This document shows, piece after piece, positions 1-9,415 of a stretch of DNA of 64,000 bases. The stretch spans positions 124,001 through 188,000 of the forward strand of contig NZ_NJIH01000004.1 in assembly GCF_002209565.1 (NCBI RefSeq), in the 5' to 3' direction. Source of the DNA: Candidimonas nitroreducens (GTDB taxonomy: Bacteria; Pseudomonadota; Gammaproteobacteria; Burkholderiales; Burkholderiaceae_B). The notes beneath the pieces are model-generated. The model was not told the DNA's origin. It did not search any database and saw only the letters and a list, made by a program, of their open reading frames with translations. The translations under genes and the position numbers were made by a program. The first letter of the stretch is position 1, and every line of letters starts with the position of its first letter.

Positions 1-48
1 GGCTGTCGAAAGACATTCCGCCGTACTTTAACGAGCAGGCCGCGCGCC

Positions 49-1031
49 TTAAATTTCCCCGCGCTTTTTTGCCGCCAGCATCGCCAGCACCGCGCGGTCA
101 CGCTCCTGAGCCAGTTCGGCGGGTTCGCGGCCGTGCGCGGCATCGGCCATGCCGTCCACCAGGGCCTTGCGCGTCGCCTCGTCCAGGGTGGGGCGGCCCA
201 GGCTGGCCCACCACTGTTCGACGGGTTCGCCCAGCTTGTCGAGAAAGCCCGCCATGCCGGCCTCGCCGCCCGCCAAATGGAAGATGCGGTGCGGGCCGCA
301 CACGGCCCAGCGCGCCCCCAGGCCCTCGGTGACGCTGCGATCCACATCTTCGACCGTGGCGTAGCCCTCGGCCACCAGATGCACGGCTTCGCGCCACAAG
401 GCGGCCTGCAGCCGGTTGACCAGGTGGCCGGTGATTTCACGGCGCAGGATGACGGTCTGCTTGCCCAGCTCCCGATAAAAGGCATCGGCCGCATGCAAGG
501 CCCACGGCGCGGTCTGGCGCCCTCCGGAAATTTCCACCAGCGGCATCAGGTAAGGAGGGTTGCAGGGATGGGCGATCAGCAGGCGCTCGGGATGCCGCAA
601 GCCTTCCTGCAGCGCCGAGGGCGGAATACCCGATGAGCTGGAGGCGATGACACATTGTTCGTCCAGACTGGCTTCGACCAAGGCATAGACATGGTGCTTG
701 AGTTCGAGGCGCTCGGGCAGCGCTTCCTGTACATGCGCGGCGCCCGCCACGGCCGGCCCCGGCTCGACGTATAGCAGCGGCACCGTCGGGCGCGCTGCCA
801 GCAGGCCTTGCGCCTGCAGCACCGGCCGGGCCCGCGCCATGACCGTATCGAGCTGATCCTGGGCCTGCGGCCCAGTGTCGAACACCCGTACTTCCAGGCC
901 CTGCAAGGCAAAGAAGGCGGCCCAGCCCGCGCCTATGGTGCCCGCGCCGAGCACCGCCACCGGCCCCATGTCTGCATGCACTGGCGTGCCCTCCTGGCGC
1001 CGCACGGCGTTCTCCTCATGGGAAGACGTGT

Positions 1032-1035
<4 letters not shown>
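49..1035 (-). CDS. 3-hydroxyacyl-CoA dehydrogenase family protein
   Basis: A 328-residue NAD-dependent oxidoreductase of the 3-hydroxyacyl-CoA dehydrogenase / L-carnitine dehydrogenase / L-gulonate 3-dehydrogenase superfamily. The N-terminal Rossmann motif GAGTIG lies at residues 30-35 and the family's His-Pro-x-Asn-Pro motif is present in IAHPCNPPYLMP; the C-terminal helical dimer domain follows. The start at 1035 overlaps the stop of the upstream ATPase gene by 4 bp (ATGA), which implies translational coupling; a second ATG 22 codons in (969) also fits the family's usual length. It is the last complete gene of the transport/catabolic operon running leftward from 8291, so a role in oxidising a hydroxyacyl or hydroxy-acid intermediate of the imported substrate is likely. 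The exact substrate cannot be read from sequence. Confidence 0.85.
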
Positions 1036-1768
<733 letters not shown>

Positions 1769-1772
<4 letters not shown>

Positions 1773-2536
1773 GCCGCCCTCCGCGCCAGCGCGTCGTCGT
1801 CGCCGAGGTAGGCTTTGCGTACGGCAGGGTCGGCGCGCACCTGGGCGGGGGCGCCGCTGCAGATGGCCTTGCCGTAGACCAGCACCGAGACCTGGTCGGC
1901 CAGGGCGAAGACGGCCTGCATATCGTGCTCGACCAGCAGGATCGTGTATTGCCGCTTGAGCCTGCCCAGCAAGTCGACCAGGACTGCGGACTCCGCCTGG
2001 CTCATGCCGGCCAGGGGCTCGTCCAGCAGCAGCAGGCGCGGCGACATGGCCAGCACCATGGCCAGCTCGAGCTGGCGATGCTCGCCGTGAGCCAGCGTCA
2101 TGACATCTTCCCGCGCGCGGTCGGCCAGCCCGACGCTGTCCAGGGCGCGCAGGGCCGGCTCGACGATCTCGCGCTGGCGCAGCACGGGCTGCCACGGCCG
2201 GAACGAGTGGCCGAGCCGGGCCTGCACCATCAGCATCACGTTCTCCTGCACGCTGAAGCCTTCGACCAGCTGCACGATTTGATAAGAACGGGCAATGCCG
2301 GCCAGGGCGCGGCGCGGGATGCTCCAGCGGGTAATGGCCTGGCCGTCGAAATTGATTTCGCCCGAGTCGGGCCGGATCTCGCCGGCAAGCTGTCCCATGA
2401 TGGTGGTCTTGCCCGCGCCGTTGGGGCCTATCAGCGCGTGCAGTTCGCCGCTGCGCACCGTCAGATCCAGCCCGTCGGTGGCGGTCAGGCCGCCGTAGCG
2501 CTTGACCAGATTGCGCACGACCAGCAGTTCGTTCAT
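1769..2536 (-). CDS. ABC transporter ATP-binding protein, LivG type
   Basis: A 255-residue ATPase of the HAAT importer family, LivG subtype. Walker A is GPNGAGKTT at about residues 35-43; the signature region is degenerate (LAHGEHRQLE instead of LSGGQ, a common LivG form) and Walker B is LLLLDEPLAGM. It forms the nucleotide-binding heterodimer with the LivF-type protein that follows. The ATG at 2536 shares one base with the TGA of the permease gene (TGATG), so translation is coupled. Family assignment is secure; substrate is unknown. Confidence 0.93.
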
Positions 2537-3510
2537 CAGTCGTCCTCCCGGCCCGCGGCCGCCGGATGCGCCAGCGCGCCCCAGATGCCGCGGCTCGCAT
2601 ACAGGGCCGCCAGCAGGATCAGCAGCCCCAGAATGGCCATCCAGTGCTGCGTCATTCCCGACAAAGCCTCTTCCAGCGCCAGCAGCAGGAAGGCCCCGGT
2701 CAAAGGCCCCATGACCGTACCCATGCCGCCGATGACGACCATGAGCAGCAGCTCGCCCGACGACTGCCACGATAGATAAGAAGGCGCGGCGAAGGTGGTG
2801 AGATTGGCCAGCAGCACCCCGGCGACGGCGCACATCAGCGCAGAAACCACGAACGCGGCAAGCTGGTAGCGCAGGCGCGGAAAGCCGGCCGTGAGCATGC
2901 GCCGCTCGTTGGCCTGGAAGCCCCGCAGCACGTAGCCGTAGCGGCTGTGCGCAATGCGCCAGACCAGGTACATGCACAGGGCCAGCACCAGCAGCGCCAG
3001 GTAGTACAGGCTCACCTTGCCGTCCAGCGAGGGCCAGGGGCCGAGCATGCTGGTCTGGTAGATGGGCAGGCCGTCGTCGCCGCCATACTGCTTGAGGCTG
3101 ACGGCCAGGAAATAGAACATCTGCCCGAAGGCGAGCGTGATCATGATGAAGCCGATGGCGCGCGTGCGCAGCGACACCAGCCCGACGGGCACCGCGACCA
3201 GGCCGGCCAGCAGCAGCGCGATCAGTAGCTGCAGCCAGCCATTGTCCATGCCGTGGAAGGACGCGATGCCCACCACGTAGGCGCCCAGTCCGACGAACAG
3301 GGCATGGCCCAGGCTGACCATGCCGCCATAGCCCAGCACCAGGTTCAGCCCTGTAGCCGCAATGGCGTAGATGAGGATGCGCGTGGCCAGCGACAGATAA
3401 AAGCCCAGGCCCAAAGAAGTGGTGAGCCAGGGCAGGCACAGCAGGCAGGCGCCGATGATCAGCGCCAGGATGACGCGCCGCGAACGCCACTGCAGGGTTT
3501 CGGGAAACAT
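2536..3510 (-). CDS. ABC transporter permease, LivM type
   Basis: A 324-residue integral membrane permease of the branched-chain/aromatic ABC importer family. The N-terminus begins with a strongly hydrophobic segment (residues 13-35), and at least eight more hydrophobic stretches follow, with the conserved GYGGMVSLGHALFVGLGAYV motif near residue 60 that marks LivM proteins. It should pair with the LivH-type permease encoded 9 bp upstream to form the membrane pore. The short polar C-terminus follows a last membrane helix that reads LLILLAALYASRGIWG. Confidence 0.93.
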   Translation of the reverse strand: MFPETLQWRSRRVILALIIGACLLCLPWLTTSLGLGFYLSLATRILIYAIAATGLNLVLGYGGMVSLGHALFVGLGAYVVGIASFHGMDNGWLQLLIALLLAGLVAVPVGLVSLRTRAIGFIMITLAFGQMFYFLAVSLKQYGGDDGLPIYQTSMLGPWPSLDGKVSLYYLALLVLALCMYLVWRIAHSRYGYVLRGFQANERRMLTAGFPRLRYQLAAFVVSALMCAVAGVLLANLTTFAAPSYLSWQSSGELLLMVVIGGMGTVMGPLTGAFLLLALEEALSGMTQHWMAILGLLILLAALYASRGIWGALAHPAAAGREDD

Positions 3511-3519
3511 GCGGGGCCC

Positions 3520-4443
3520 TCAGCGCTTGACCGGAAACAGGCCGTCGGGCTTGATCGCCAGCATGACCGCCATGAATAGATAAATGAGCATGGACGCCAG
3601 CGCGGGGCCGGCCGCATCCGCCACATTGCGCTGGAATATGCCGCCCAACATCTGCGACATATAGGCCCGCCCCATGGTGTCCACCATGCCCACCAGCAAG
3701 GCGGCGTAAAGGGCTCCGCGTATCGAGCCGATGCCGCCTATGACGATCACCACCAGCGCCAGGATCAGGACGCTGTCGCCCATGCCCGACTGCACCGAGA
3801 CGATGGGCCCGACCAGCCAGCCGGCCAGTGCCGCCAGGCCCGCGCCCACGCAGAACAGCAGCGTGTTCACCAGCCGCGCATTGACGCCCAGCGCCGCCAC
3901 GATTTCGGCGTGAGTGGAGCTGGCCCGCACCAGCATACCGACGCGCGTGCGGTGTATGAGCAGATAAATGACCAGGGCCACCAGCAGGCCCGCCACGATG
4001 ATCAGCAGCCGATAGCTGGAATAGCTCAGCCCGCCAAAGGCCAGCGAGCCGTCAGCCCACGATGGCAGCGAGGTGAACACCGGCTGCGAGCCCCAAACCA
4101 TGCGCGCCGCCTCGTTGAAGAACAGCAGCAGCCCGAAAGTGCCCAGCACCTGCACCAGATGATTCTTGTCGTACAGCTTGCGCAGCGCCAGGCGCTCGGT
4201 AAGCAGCGCGGCCAGCATGCCGCCGCCGATCCCGATCACGCCGGCCAGCAGGAAGGAATGCACATAGCGCAGCGCGGTGGCGGCAAAATAGGCGCCCAGC
4301 ATATAGAACGACCCGTGGCTCAGGTTGACGAAATTCATGATGCCGAACACTAGGGTCAAGCCGGCCGCCAGCAGGAACAACAGCATGCCCAGCTGCACGC
4401 CGTTGAGCATCTGCATGAAGAACAGACTCCAGTCCATGGGCAT
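3520..4443 (-). CDS. ABC transporter permease, LivH type
   Basis: A 307-residue integral membrane permease. The N-terminal LNGVQLGMLLFLLAAGLTLV and the following GIMNFVNLSHGSFYMLGAY are the hallmark of LivH-type permeases. About eight hydrophobic segments are visible. It is separated from the upstream binding-protein gene by 66 bp and from the LivM-type gene by 9 bp, so all belong to one leftward operon. It would form the transmembrane channel with the LivM-type protein. Confidence 0.93.
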   Translation of the reverse strand: MPMDWSLFFMQMLNGVQLGMLLFLLAAGLTLVFGIMNFVNLSHGSFYMLGAYFAATALRYVHSFLLAGVIGIGGGMLAALLTERLALRKLYDKNHLVQVLGTFGLLLFFNEAARMVWGSQPVFTSLPSWADGSLAFGGLSYSSYRLLIIVAGLLVALVIYLLIHRTRVGMLVRASSTHAEIVAALGVNARLVNTLLFCVGAGLAALAGWLVGPIVSVQSGMGDSVLILALVVIVIGGIGSIRGALYAALLVGMVDTMGRAYMSQMLGGIFQRNVADAAGPALASMLIYLFMAVMLAIKPDGLFPVKR

Positions 4444-4509
4444 CGTCTGCAGGGTGCGAAGGTGCGGGCCGGCGGCGCGGCCGCAAGGCCCGCCGCCGGC
4501 CTGTGCCGC

Positions 4510-5685
4510 CTACGACCGCTTGCACTCCTTGTAGTAGGCGTCCTTGCTGTCCTTCAGCACCTTGGCCTCGGTTTTCAGCGTCGCATTGCCCTGCGCATCT
4601 TTCACCACCTTGAACACATAGAAGTCCTGGATGGGGAACTGGTTGGTATTGAAGCGGAAGTGGCCGCGCACCGACTTGAAGTCCGCCGCGTCTATGGCCT
4701 TGCGCAGCGCCTGCAGATTGCCGGTGTCGCCCTTGACCTTGGCCAGGGCCGAGCCGATCAGCATGGCGGCGTCATACGACTGCGCCGCGTACTCCGACGG
4801 AATGCGGTGGTATTTGGCCTCGAAATCCGCGACGAAGCGGTGATTGACCGGATTGTCCAGATCCGGCCCCCAGGCCGAGGCGGACATGACGCCCAGCGCC
4901 GTGTCTTTCAGGGCCGGCAGGGTGGTGCCGTCCGCGGTCGAGACACTGAGCAGCGGCACTTTGCCGATCAGGCCAGCCTGCTTGTAGGCGCGCACGAAGC
5001 TCACGCCCAGTCCGCCCGGATAGAACACATACACGGCATCGGGCTTCTCGGCGGTGATGCGCGAGATCTCGGCCGAGAAGTCGAGCTGATTGAGCGGGGT
5101 GTAGATCTCGTCGGCCAGCTTGGTCTTGTAGGTGCGCTTGAAGCCGTTGATGAAGTCCTTGCCGGCCTGGTAGTTGGGCGCCATGGCGATGACGCGCTGG
5201 TACTTCTGGTTGGTGGCGTACTGGCCCATGGCCTCGGCGAACTGGTCGTTCTGCTTGGACACCACGAACACATTGGGCAGGCAGTGGCTGCCGGCCAGCG
5301 GCGCCGGGCCGGCGCCCGCGCCCACCACCACGATGTTCGCCTTGTCGAGCTTGCGGGCAACGGCCATCATGATGTTGGAAAAAGAAATGCCGGTGACGAT
5401 GGGCACTTCTTTCTTGTCGATCAGCTCTTCGACGATCTGGTTGGCCACCTGCGGCTTGAGCTGGCTGTCGCGCGGCAGCAGCTGCACGGGAATCCCGCCC
5501 AGCTTGCCGCCGCCCTGCTCCAGCGCCAGCTTGAAGGCATCCAGCTTGTCCTGGCCCAGCGCCGCCTGCGGGCCCGACAGCGGCGCCAGCAGGGCGATCT
5601 TCACCGGCCCGGCCGCATCGGCTTGCGCCGCGCAGCCCACGGCCAGCGCCAGGCCCGCGGCCCATATCCATTTATTCGTCTTCAT
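4510..5685 (-). CDS. ABC transporter periplasmic substrate-binding protein (Leu/Ile/Val-binding type)
   Basis: A 391-residue secreted receptor (Peripla_BP_6 family). Residues 1-24 form a signal peptide ending at about AQADA, and mature sequence begins GPVKIALLAPLSGPQAALG, which is the family's opening strand. A good Shine-Dalgarno sequence (GAGGAGAAC) precedes the ATG at 5685. Proteins of this kind hand the ligand to LivHM permeases; in Alcaligenaceae and Burkholderiales many bind aromatic acids. The next gene upstream is a 2-hydroxymuconic-semialdehyde-type dehydrogenase, which suggests an aromatic or phenolic ligand, but this is inference from context only. Confidence 0.92.
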   Translation of the reverse strand: MKTNKWIWAAGLALAVGCAAQADAAGPVKIALLAPLSGPQAALGQDKLDAFKLALEQGGGKLGGIPVQLLPRDSQLKPQVANQIVEELIDKKEVPIVTGISFSNIMMAVARKLDKANIVVVGAGAGPAPLAGSHCLPNVFVVSKQNDQFAEAMGQYATNQKYQRVIAMAPNYQAGKDFINGFKRTYKTKLADEIYTPLNQLDFSAEISRITAEKPDAVYVFYPGGLGVSFVRAYKQAGLIGKVPLLSVSTADGTTLPALKDTALGVMSASAWGPDLDNPVNHRFVADFEAKYHRIPSEYAAQSYDAAMLIGSALAKVKGDTGNLQALRKAIDAADFKSVRGHFRFNTNQFPIQDFYVFKVVKDAQGNATLKTEAKVLKDSKDAYYKECKRS

Positions 5686-5718
5686 GCTTGTTCTCCTCGC
5701 AAATATCTGATCTATAGT

Positions 5719-7188
5719 TCAAAGCCTGACGCAGACGTTGCGCAGCTCGGTGTAGAACTCCAGCGAATGCACACCCCCCTCGCGCCCTATTCCCGACTGC
5801 CGTGCGCCGCCAAAAGAAGTGCGCAGGTCGCGCAGGAACCAGGAATTGATCCAGCACAGGCCTACGTCCAGCGCCTCGCCCAGCCTGTGGGCCACGCCCA
5901 GGTCGCGCGTCCAGGCCGTAGCCGCCAGCCCGTAGCGGGTGTCGTTGGCCATATCGATGGCCTCTTGCTCGGTATCGAAGGGCTGCACGTGGCAGCACGG
6001 GCCGAAGATTTCCTCGCGCACGATCGCCGAGCTTTCGGGCAGGCCCGTCCAGATGGTGGGCTGGATCCAGGCCCCGTCCCGCAAGGCCCCGGGCATGTCC
6101 GGAATGCCGCCGCCGGTTACCACCGTGGCGCCTTCGTCGCGCGCGCGCTGGTAATACGACAAGACCTTTTCCCGATGCTTGAGCGACACCAGCGGCCCGA
6201 AGTCGACCGCGCGATCGAACGGGTCGCCCAGCCTGTAGGCCTCGGCGCGCACCTTGAGCGCGGCCACGAAGCGTTCGAAGATGGGCCGCTGCACATATAC
6301 GCGCTCGGTGCCCAGGCACACCTGCCCGGTGTTCTCGAAGGTGGAGCGGGCGATGCCGGCCACCGCCTTGTCGAAGTCCGCGTCCGCGAACACGATGCCG
6401 GGGTTCTTGCCTCCGAGCTCCAGCGACACCGGGCGCAGGCCCTTGGCCGCGGCCGCCATGATGGCCTCGCCGGTACCCGTCTCGCCGGTGAAGGTGATGC
6501 CGTCGACGCCGGGGTGCGTGGAAAGATACTCGCCCGCCGAATCGGGGCCGTAGCCATGCACTACATTGTAGACACCTGGCGGCACGCCGACCTCGTTCAT
6601 GATCTCGCCCAGCAGCGTCGCCGTGGCCGGCGTGTCTTCCGAGGGCTTGACCACCACGGTGTTGCCGCAGGCCAGCGCCGGCCCCACCTTCCAGGTCATC
6701 AGCAGCAGCGGCAGATTCCACGGGCATATCACACCGATGACGCCGCGCGGCGCGCGCACCGCATAGTTCAGGGCCCGCCCGCCGTCGGGCGTGTCCATGC
6801 CGAAAGACTCGTTGGGCACATTGCGTATCAGGTCGGCGAACACGCGGAAATTGGCCGCGCCGCGCGGAATGTCGAGGTGGCTGGCGAGCCCGTAGGGCTT
6901 GCCGGTGTCGCGCATCTCGGCATCCAGGAAATCGTCGAAACGGCGGTTGATACCGTCGACCAGGGCATGCAGCAGATCGACCCGCTGCTGCGTCTTCAGC
7001 TTGCCCCAGGGCCCGCGCAAGGCCGCGCGCGCCGCGGCGACCGCCGCGTCCACCTCGGGCCGGCCGGCTTCGTGCACGGGGCCTATCAGGCTGTTATCCG
7101 CCGGGTTGCGATTCTCGAAGGTTCGATCCGTGGCAACCCATTGCCCGTCGATGAAATTCTTGAATTCCGTCATCCGCTTGCCAGTCAT
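5719..7188 (-). CDS. Aldehyde dehydrogenase, 2-hydroxymuconic/aminomuconic semialdehyde type
   Basis: A 489-residue NAD(P)-dependent aldehyde dehydrogenase. The catalytic pieces are visible: the oxyanion-hole strand CPWNLPLLLMTWK, the general-base motif SLELGGKNPG and the nucleophilic cysteine in FENTGQVCLGTERV. The C-terminal INSWFLRDLRTSFGG is characteristic of the 2-hydroxymuconic semialdehyde / 2-aminomuconic semialdehyde dehydrogenase branch, which acts after extradiol ring cleavage. An extradiol dioxygenase lies 239 bp upstream in the same direction, so the pair could carry out meta-cleavage followed by oxidation. Start chosen at 7188, which has GGAA five bases upstream; an ATG at 7173 is the alternative, and an upstream ATG at 7260 is unlikely. 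A 14-bp tandem array lies just 5' of the gene. Confidence 0.9.
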   Translation of the reverse strand: MTGKRMTEFKNFIDGQWVATDRTFENRNPADNSLIGPVHEAGRPEVDAAVAAARAALRGPWGKLKTQQRVDLLHALVDGINRRFDDFLDAEMRDTGKPYGLASHLDIPRGAANFRVFADLIRNVPNESFGMDTPDGGRALNYAVRAPRGVIGVICPWNLPLLLMTWKVGPALACGNTVVVKPSEDTPATATLLGEIMNEVGVPPGVYNVVHGYGPDSAGEYLSTHPGVDGITFTGETGTGEAIMAAAAKGLRPVSLELGGKNPGIVFADADFDKAVAGIARSTFENTGQVCLGTERVYVQRPIFERFVAALKVRAEAYRLGDPFDRAVDFGPLVSLKHREKVLSYYQRARDEGATVVTGGGIPDMPGALRDGAWIQPTIWTGLPESSAIVREEIFGPCCHVQPFDTEQEAIDMANDTRYGLAATAWTRDLGVAHRLGEALDVGLCWINSWFLRDLRTSFGGARQSGIGREGGVHSLEFYTELRNVCVRL

Positions 7189-7275
7189 CTGCGTTCCATC
7201 TTCTCGCTGAAAATCATTGCTCATCCTGCGCCGGGCGGCCACATCGCGGATCGCCGGCATGCCAGTGACCCTAGT

Positions 7276-7401
7276 CCGGCCATGCCTCGCCGGCCGCGCC
7301 TAGCCAGCCGCGCCTAGCCGGCCGCGCCTGTCTGGCTGTATCTGGCCGGCCGTACCTGGCCGCTCGCACCTCGCCGGCCGCACCTCGCCGGCCGCAGCCT
7401 T
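7276..7401. repeat. 14-bp tandem array, 9 exact-length copies
   Basis: Nine head-to-tail units of exactly 14 bp start at 7276, 7290, 7304, 7318, 7332, 7346, 7360, 7374 and 7388. The consensus is CCGGCCGCGCCTAG; the fifth unit is the most diverged. Because 14 is not a multiple of 3 and no frame is preserved, the array is not coding. It fills the gap between the 5' end of the aldehyde dehydrogenase gene (start 7188) and the stop of the dioxygenase gene (7428). A second array with the same 14-bp period lies 5' of another aldehyde dehydrogenase at 63731-63828. Confidence 0.9.
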
Positions 7402-7427
7402 CGGCATAGACTGGCCGCCGGCGCGGC

Positions 7428-8291
7428 TCAAGTCTTGAATTCCGGGATATCGGGCTTGGAGCCCCACATGCAGAACGACGAAAGCGCCACCGGGAACGAG
7501 CGCGGCCGGTAGGTCTTCTCGTCCTCGGCGGTAATGCGGCGCACCCCGGTGGAATATTCGTAGATCATGCCGTCGGGGCCTTCGAAATACAGGAAGATCG
7601 CGCCCGAGGTCGGATGGCGCCCGGGCCCGAAGCGGATGGGTATGCCGAGTTCGCGCAGCATGTAGTAGGCGCGCATGACGTCATCGACACTTTCCACCTG
7701 GTGATTGATGTGCTGCACCCCCGGAAAAGCGGAAGGAAACAGCGCCAGCTTGTGATGGATTTCGTCGATGCGCAGCAGCGGCGCCTGGCCGATGCGGTCG
7801 CTGACCTTGGCGCTGAGCAGCTGTGTCCAGAAGGCTTCATCGCGGCGCGGATCCAGCGTACGCAGGCCGATATGGCTGAAACCGGTGATGCCCGCGTCGC
7901 GCGAGGGAAAGTAGCGGCGCCCGCTATGGTGCGGATCGAGCACCAGCTCGATGCGATTGCCCGAAGGGTCGGTGAAGACGACGAGGTCGCGCACATAGCG
8001 CTGCTCGATCTCGTCGGCCGTACCGCGCCTGGCCGTATAGCCGCCACCGGTAAGGCTGGCCAGGGCATGATCCAGTTCTTCGGGCGTATCGACATCGAAG
8101 GCGACACTGTGATCGCGCGGATCGCCTTCGAAGTAGCACAAAGTGTGGTCGCGATTGTCGGAGCGCAGGTATACGGCCTTGCCTTCCTTGCGCGCGATCT
8201 CGAGCCCGAGTACCTGCGTGGCATAGCGCACGGCATCTTGCAGATTTGCCGTACCCAGCCTGACGTAGCGGATGTCGTGCAGATGTATCAA
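7428..8291 (-). CDS. Type I extradiol ring-cleavage dioxygenase (VOC superfamily), TTG start
   Basis: A 287-residue protein with two vicinal-oxygen-chelate modules, about residues 4-120 and 136-255, the architecture of catechol 2,3-dioxygenases. In the second module the iron ligands expected for a type I enzyme are present: His140 in GFSHIGL, a histidine of QHINHQV (194 or 197), and Glu245 in MIYEYSTG, so activity is likely. It would cleave a catechol-type ring next to one hydroxyl group using Fe(II) and O2. The start is taken as TTG at 8291 because AAGGAGA lies six bases upstream and the sequence then reads straight into the first beta strand; the ATG at 8327 has no such site. It is the promoter-proximal gene of the leftward operon and diverges from a GntR regulator. 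Substrate is unknown. Confidence 0.85.
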   Translation of the reverse strand: MIHLHDIRYVRLGTANLQDAVRYATQVLGLEIARKEGKAVYLRSDNRDHTLCYFEGDPRDHSVAFDVDTPEELDHALASLTGGGYTARRGTADEIEQRYVRDLVVFTDPSGNRIELVLDPHHSGRRYFPSRDAGITGFSHIGLRTLDPRRDEAFWTQLLSAKVSDRIGQAPLLRIDEIHHKLALFPSAFPGVQHINHQVESVDDVMRAYYMLRELGIPIRFGPGRHPTSGAIFLYFEGPDGMIYEYSTGVRRITAEDEKTYRPRSFPVALSSFCMWGSKPDIPEFKT

Positions 8292-8327
8292 CCCTGTCTC
8301 CTTGCGCTGCTTGCCACGGCGGCGCAA

Positions 8328-8511
8328 CAGCGCAGCCTGCTTCTTGTTTTTTCTTAGGTTAATTTCAATAATCTAGCAAGTCAATTAAAATTCTCGATAT
8401 TTTTATATTTTTCCGATATACCTAGCCTGCAGCGATGGATACGAGTAATCTACCGGCATCGCCCCGCGGGCTTACGAGGCCCAACCTCCGGCAAGAAAAA
8501 CAGCAATCGAC
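8328..8511. promoter_or_regulatory. Divergent control region, dioxygenase operon / GntR regulator
   Basis: This AT-rich stretch separates two divergent genes in otherwise GC-rich DNA. It contains two direct CGATAT hexamers at 8395-8400 and 8414-8419 (19 bp apart, about two helical turns) around a run of T and A. FCD-type GntR regulators usually bind short dyads here; the repeated hexamer is the best visible operator candidate. The -10 and -35 elements cannot be assigned with confidence. Confidence 0.5.
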
Positions 8512-9249
8512 ATGGCCTCCACACCCGACCTCCGCCCTGCCGCATCCTCCATCGCGGCGCCGCCGGCCACAGCGCCGGCCTCGTCGCGCACCTTGGTCGG
8601 CTCAGCCTACCTGGGCCTGCGCCGCGACATCATCAACGGGCAACTGGCGCCAGGTGAGAAATTGCGGGTGGAACATCTGAAAACGGTGTACGGGGTGGGT
8701 GCCGGCACGCTGCGCGAGGCGCTGACCCTACTGGTGTCGGACGCCCTCGTGGTCGCCGAAGGACAGCGCGGCTTCTACGTCAAGCCCATGTCCATGGCCG
8801 ACTTCTACGACATCACGCAGATGCGCATCCTGCTGGAATGCCAGGCACTGCGACAGGCGATCGAATGCGGCGACGACGCCTGGGAAGGCAATGTGGTGGC
8901 GGCTTTCCACAGGCTCAGCCGCGCCGAGGCGCGGCTCGACGACGCCAACGGCACGGGCTTCGAAGAATGGGAAGAACGCAACCGCGACTTCCACAGCACC
9001 CTGATCAGCGCCTGCAAGTCGGCCTGGCTGCACCGCTTCCTGGACATTCTTTACCGGCAGGCGGAACGCTACCGGCGGCTGTCCATCGAACGCAAGCCCA
9101 TTCCACGCGACGTCCACGCCGAACACCAGTCCATACTCGACGCCACCCTGGCCCACGACGCCGACCGGGCCTGTGCGCTGCTGACCGCGCACATCCGCAC
9201 CACCTACGACGCGATCCAGACACTGCCCCCGTCGCTGCTCGGTGGGTAG
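8512..9249 (+). CDS. GntR family transcriptional regulator, FCD (FadR) subfamily
   Basis: A 245-residue regulator. Residues about 27-95 form the winged helix (LRRDIINGQLAPGEKLRVEH, then GVGAGTLREALTLLVSDALV and the wing EGQRGFYVKP), and residues 100-235 form an all-helical FCD ligand-binding domain with the metal-binding-type residues in RNRDFHSTLI and EHQSILDA. Such proteins usually repress the adjacent catabolic operon until they bind a carboxylate intermediate. It is transcribed away from the dioxygenase operon that begins at 8291, its likely target. The first 25 residues are a low-complexity Ala/Pro/Ser stretch. Confidence 0.9.
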   Translation: MASTPDLRPAASSIAAPPATAPASSRTLVGSAYLGLRRDIINGQLAPGEKLRVEHLKTVYGVGAGTLREALTLLVSDALVVAEGQRGFYVKPMSMADFYDITQMRILLECQALRQAIECGDDAWEGNVVAAFHRLSRAEARLDDANGTGFEEWEERNRDFHSTLISACKSAWLHRFLDILYRQAERYRRLSIERKPIPRDVHAEHQSILDATLAHDADRACALLTAHIRTTYDAIQTLPPSLLGG

Positions 9250-9415
9250 CTTTACTGTGCAGCGCAGTTAGCTCGCTAGAGCATGGAATCGATGGCCCCG
9301 CAGGCCGCGCTCTGACGCCGCCAAAGAGCAGGTCGCGGGCACGTCGAACGTGACCGCCAGAGCTCAAGCCGCTGCCTGTGCGCAAACGCGAGATTAGGCT
9401 TCTGACACAGTAAGG

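Noticed and set aside
1-16. Possible 5' end of another minus-strand gene (ATG at 16-14, preceded by GGCGG)
   Set aside because: Only five codons lie in the window, so no protein can be supported; it may be the next gene of the operon.
4462-7317. 951-codon plus-strand open frame
   Set aside because: It is antisense to the clear binding-protein and aldehyde dehydrogenase genes, has no ribosome site, and has the Arg/Gly/His/Ala-rich composition of a high-GC shadow frame.
7276-7401. CRISPR array
   Set aside because: Units are directly adjacent 14-mers with no unique spacers, and there are no cas genes.
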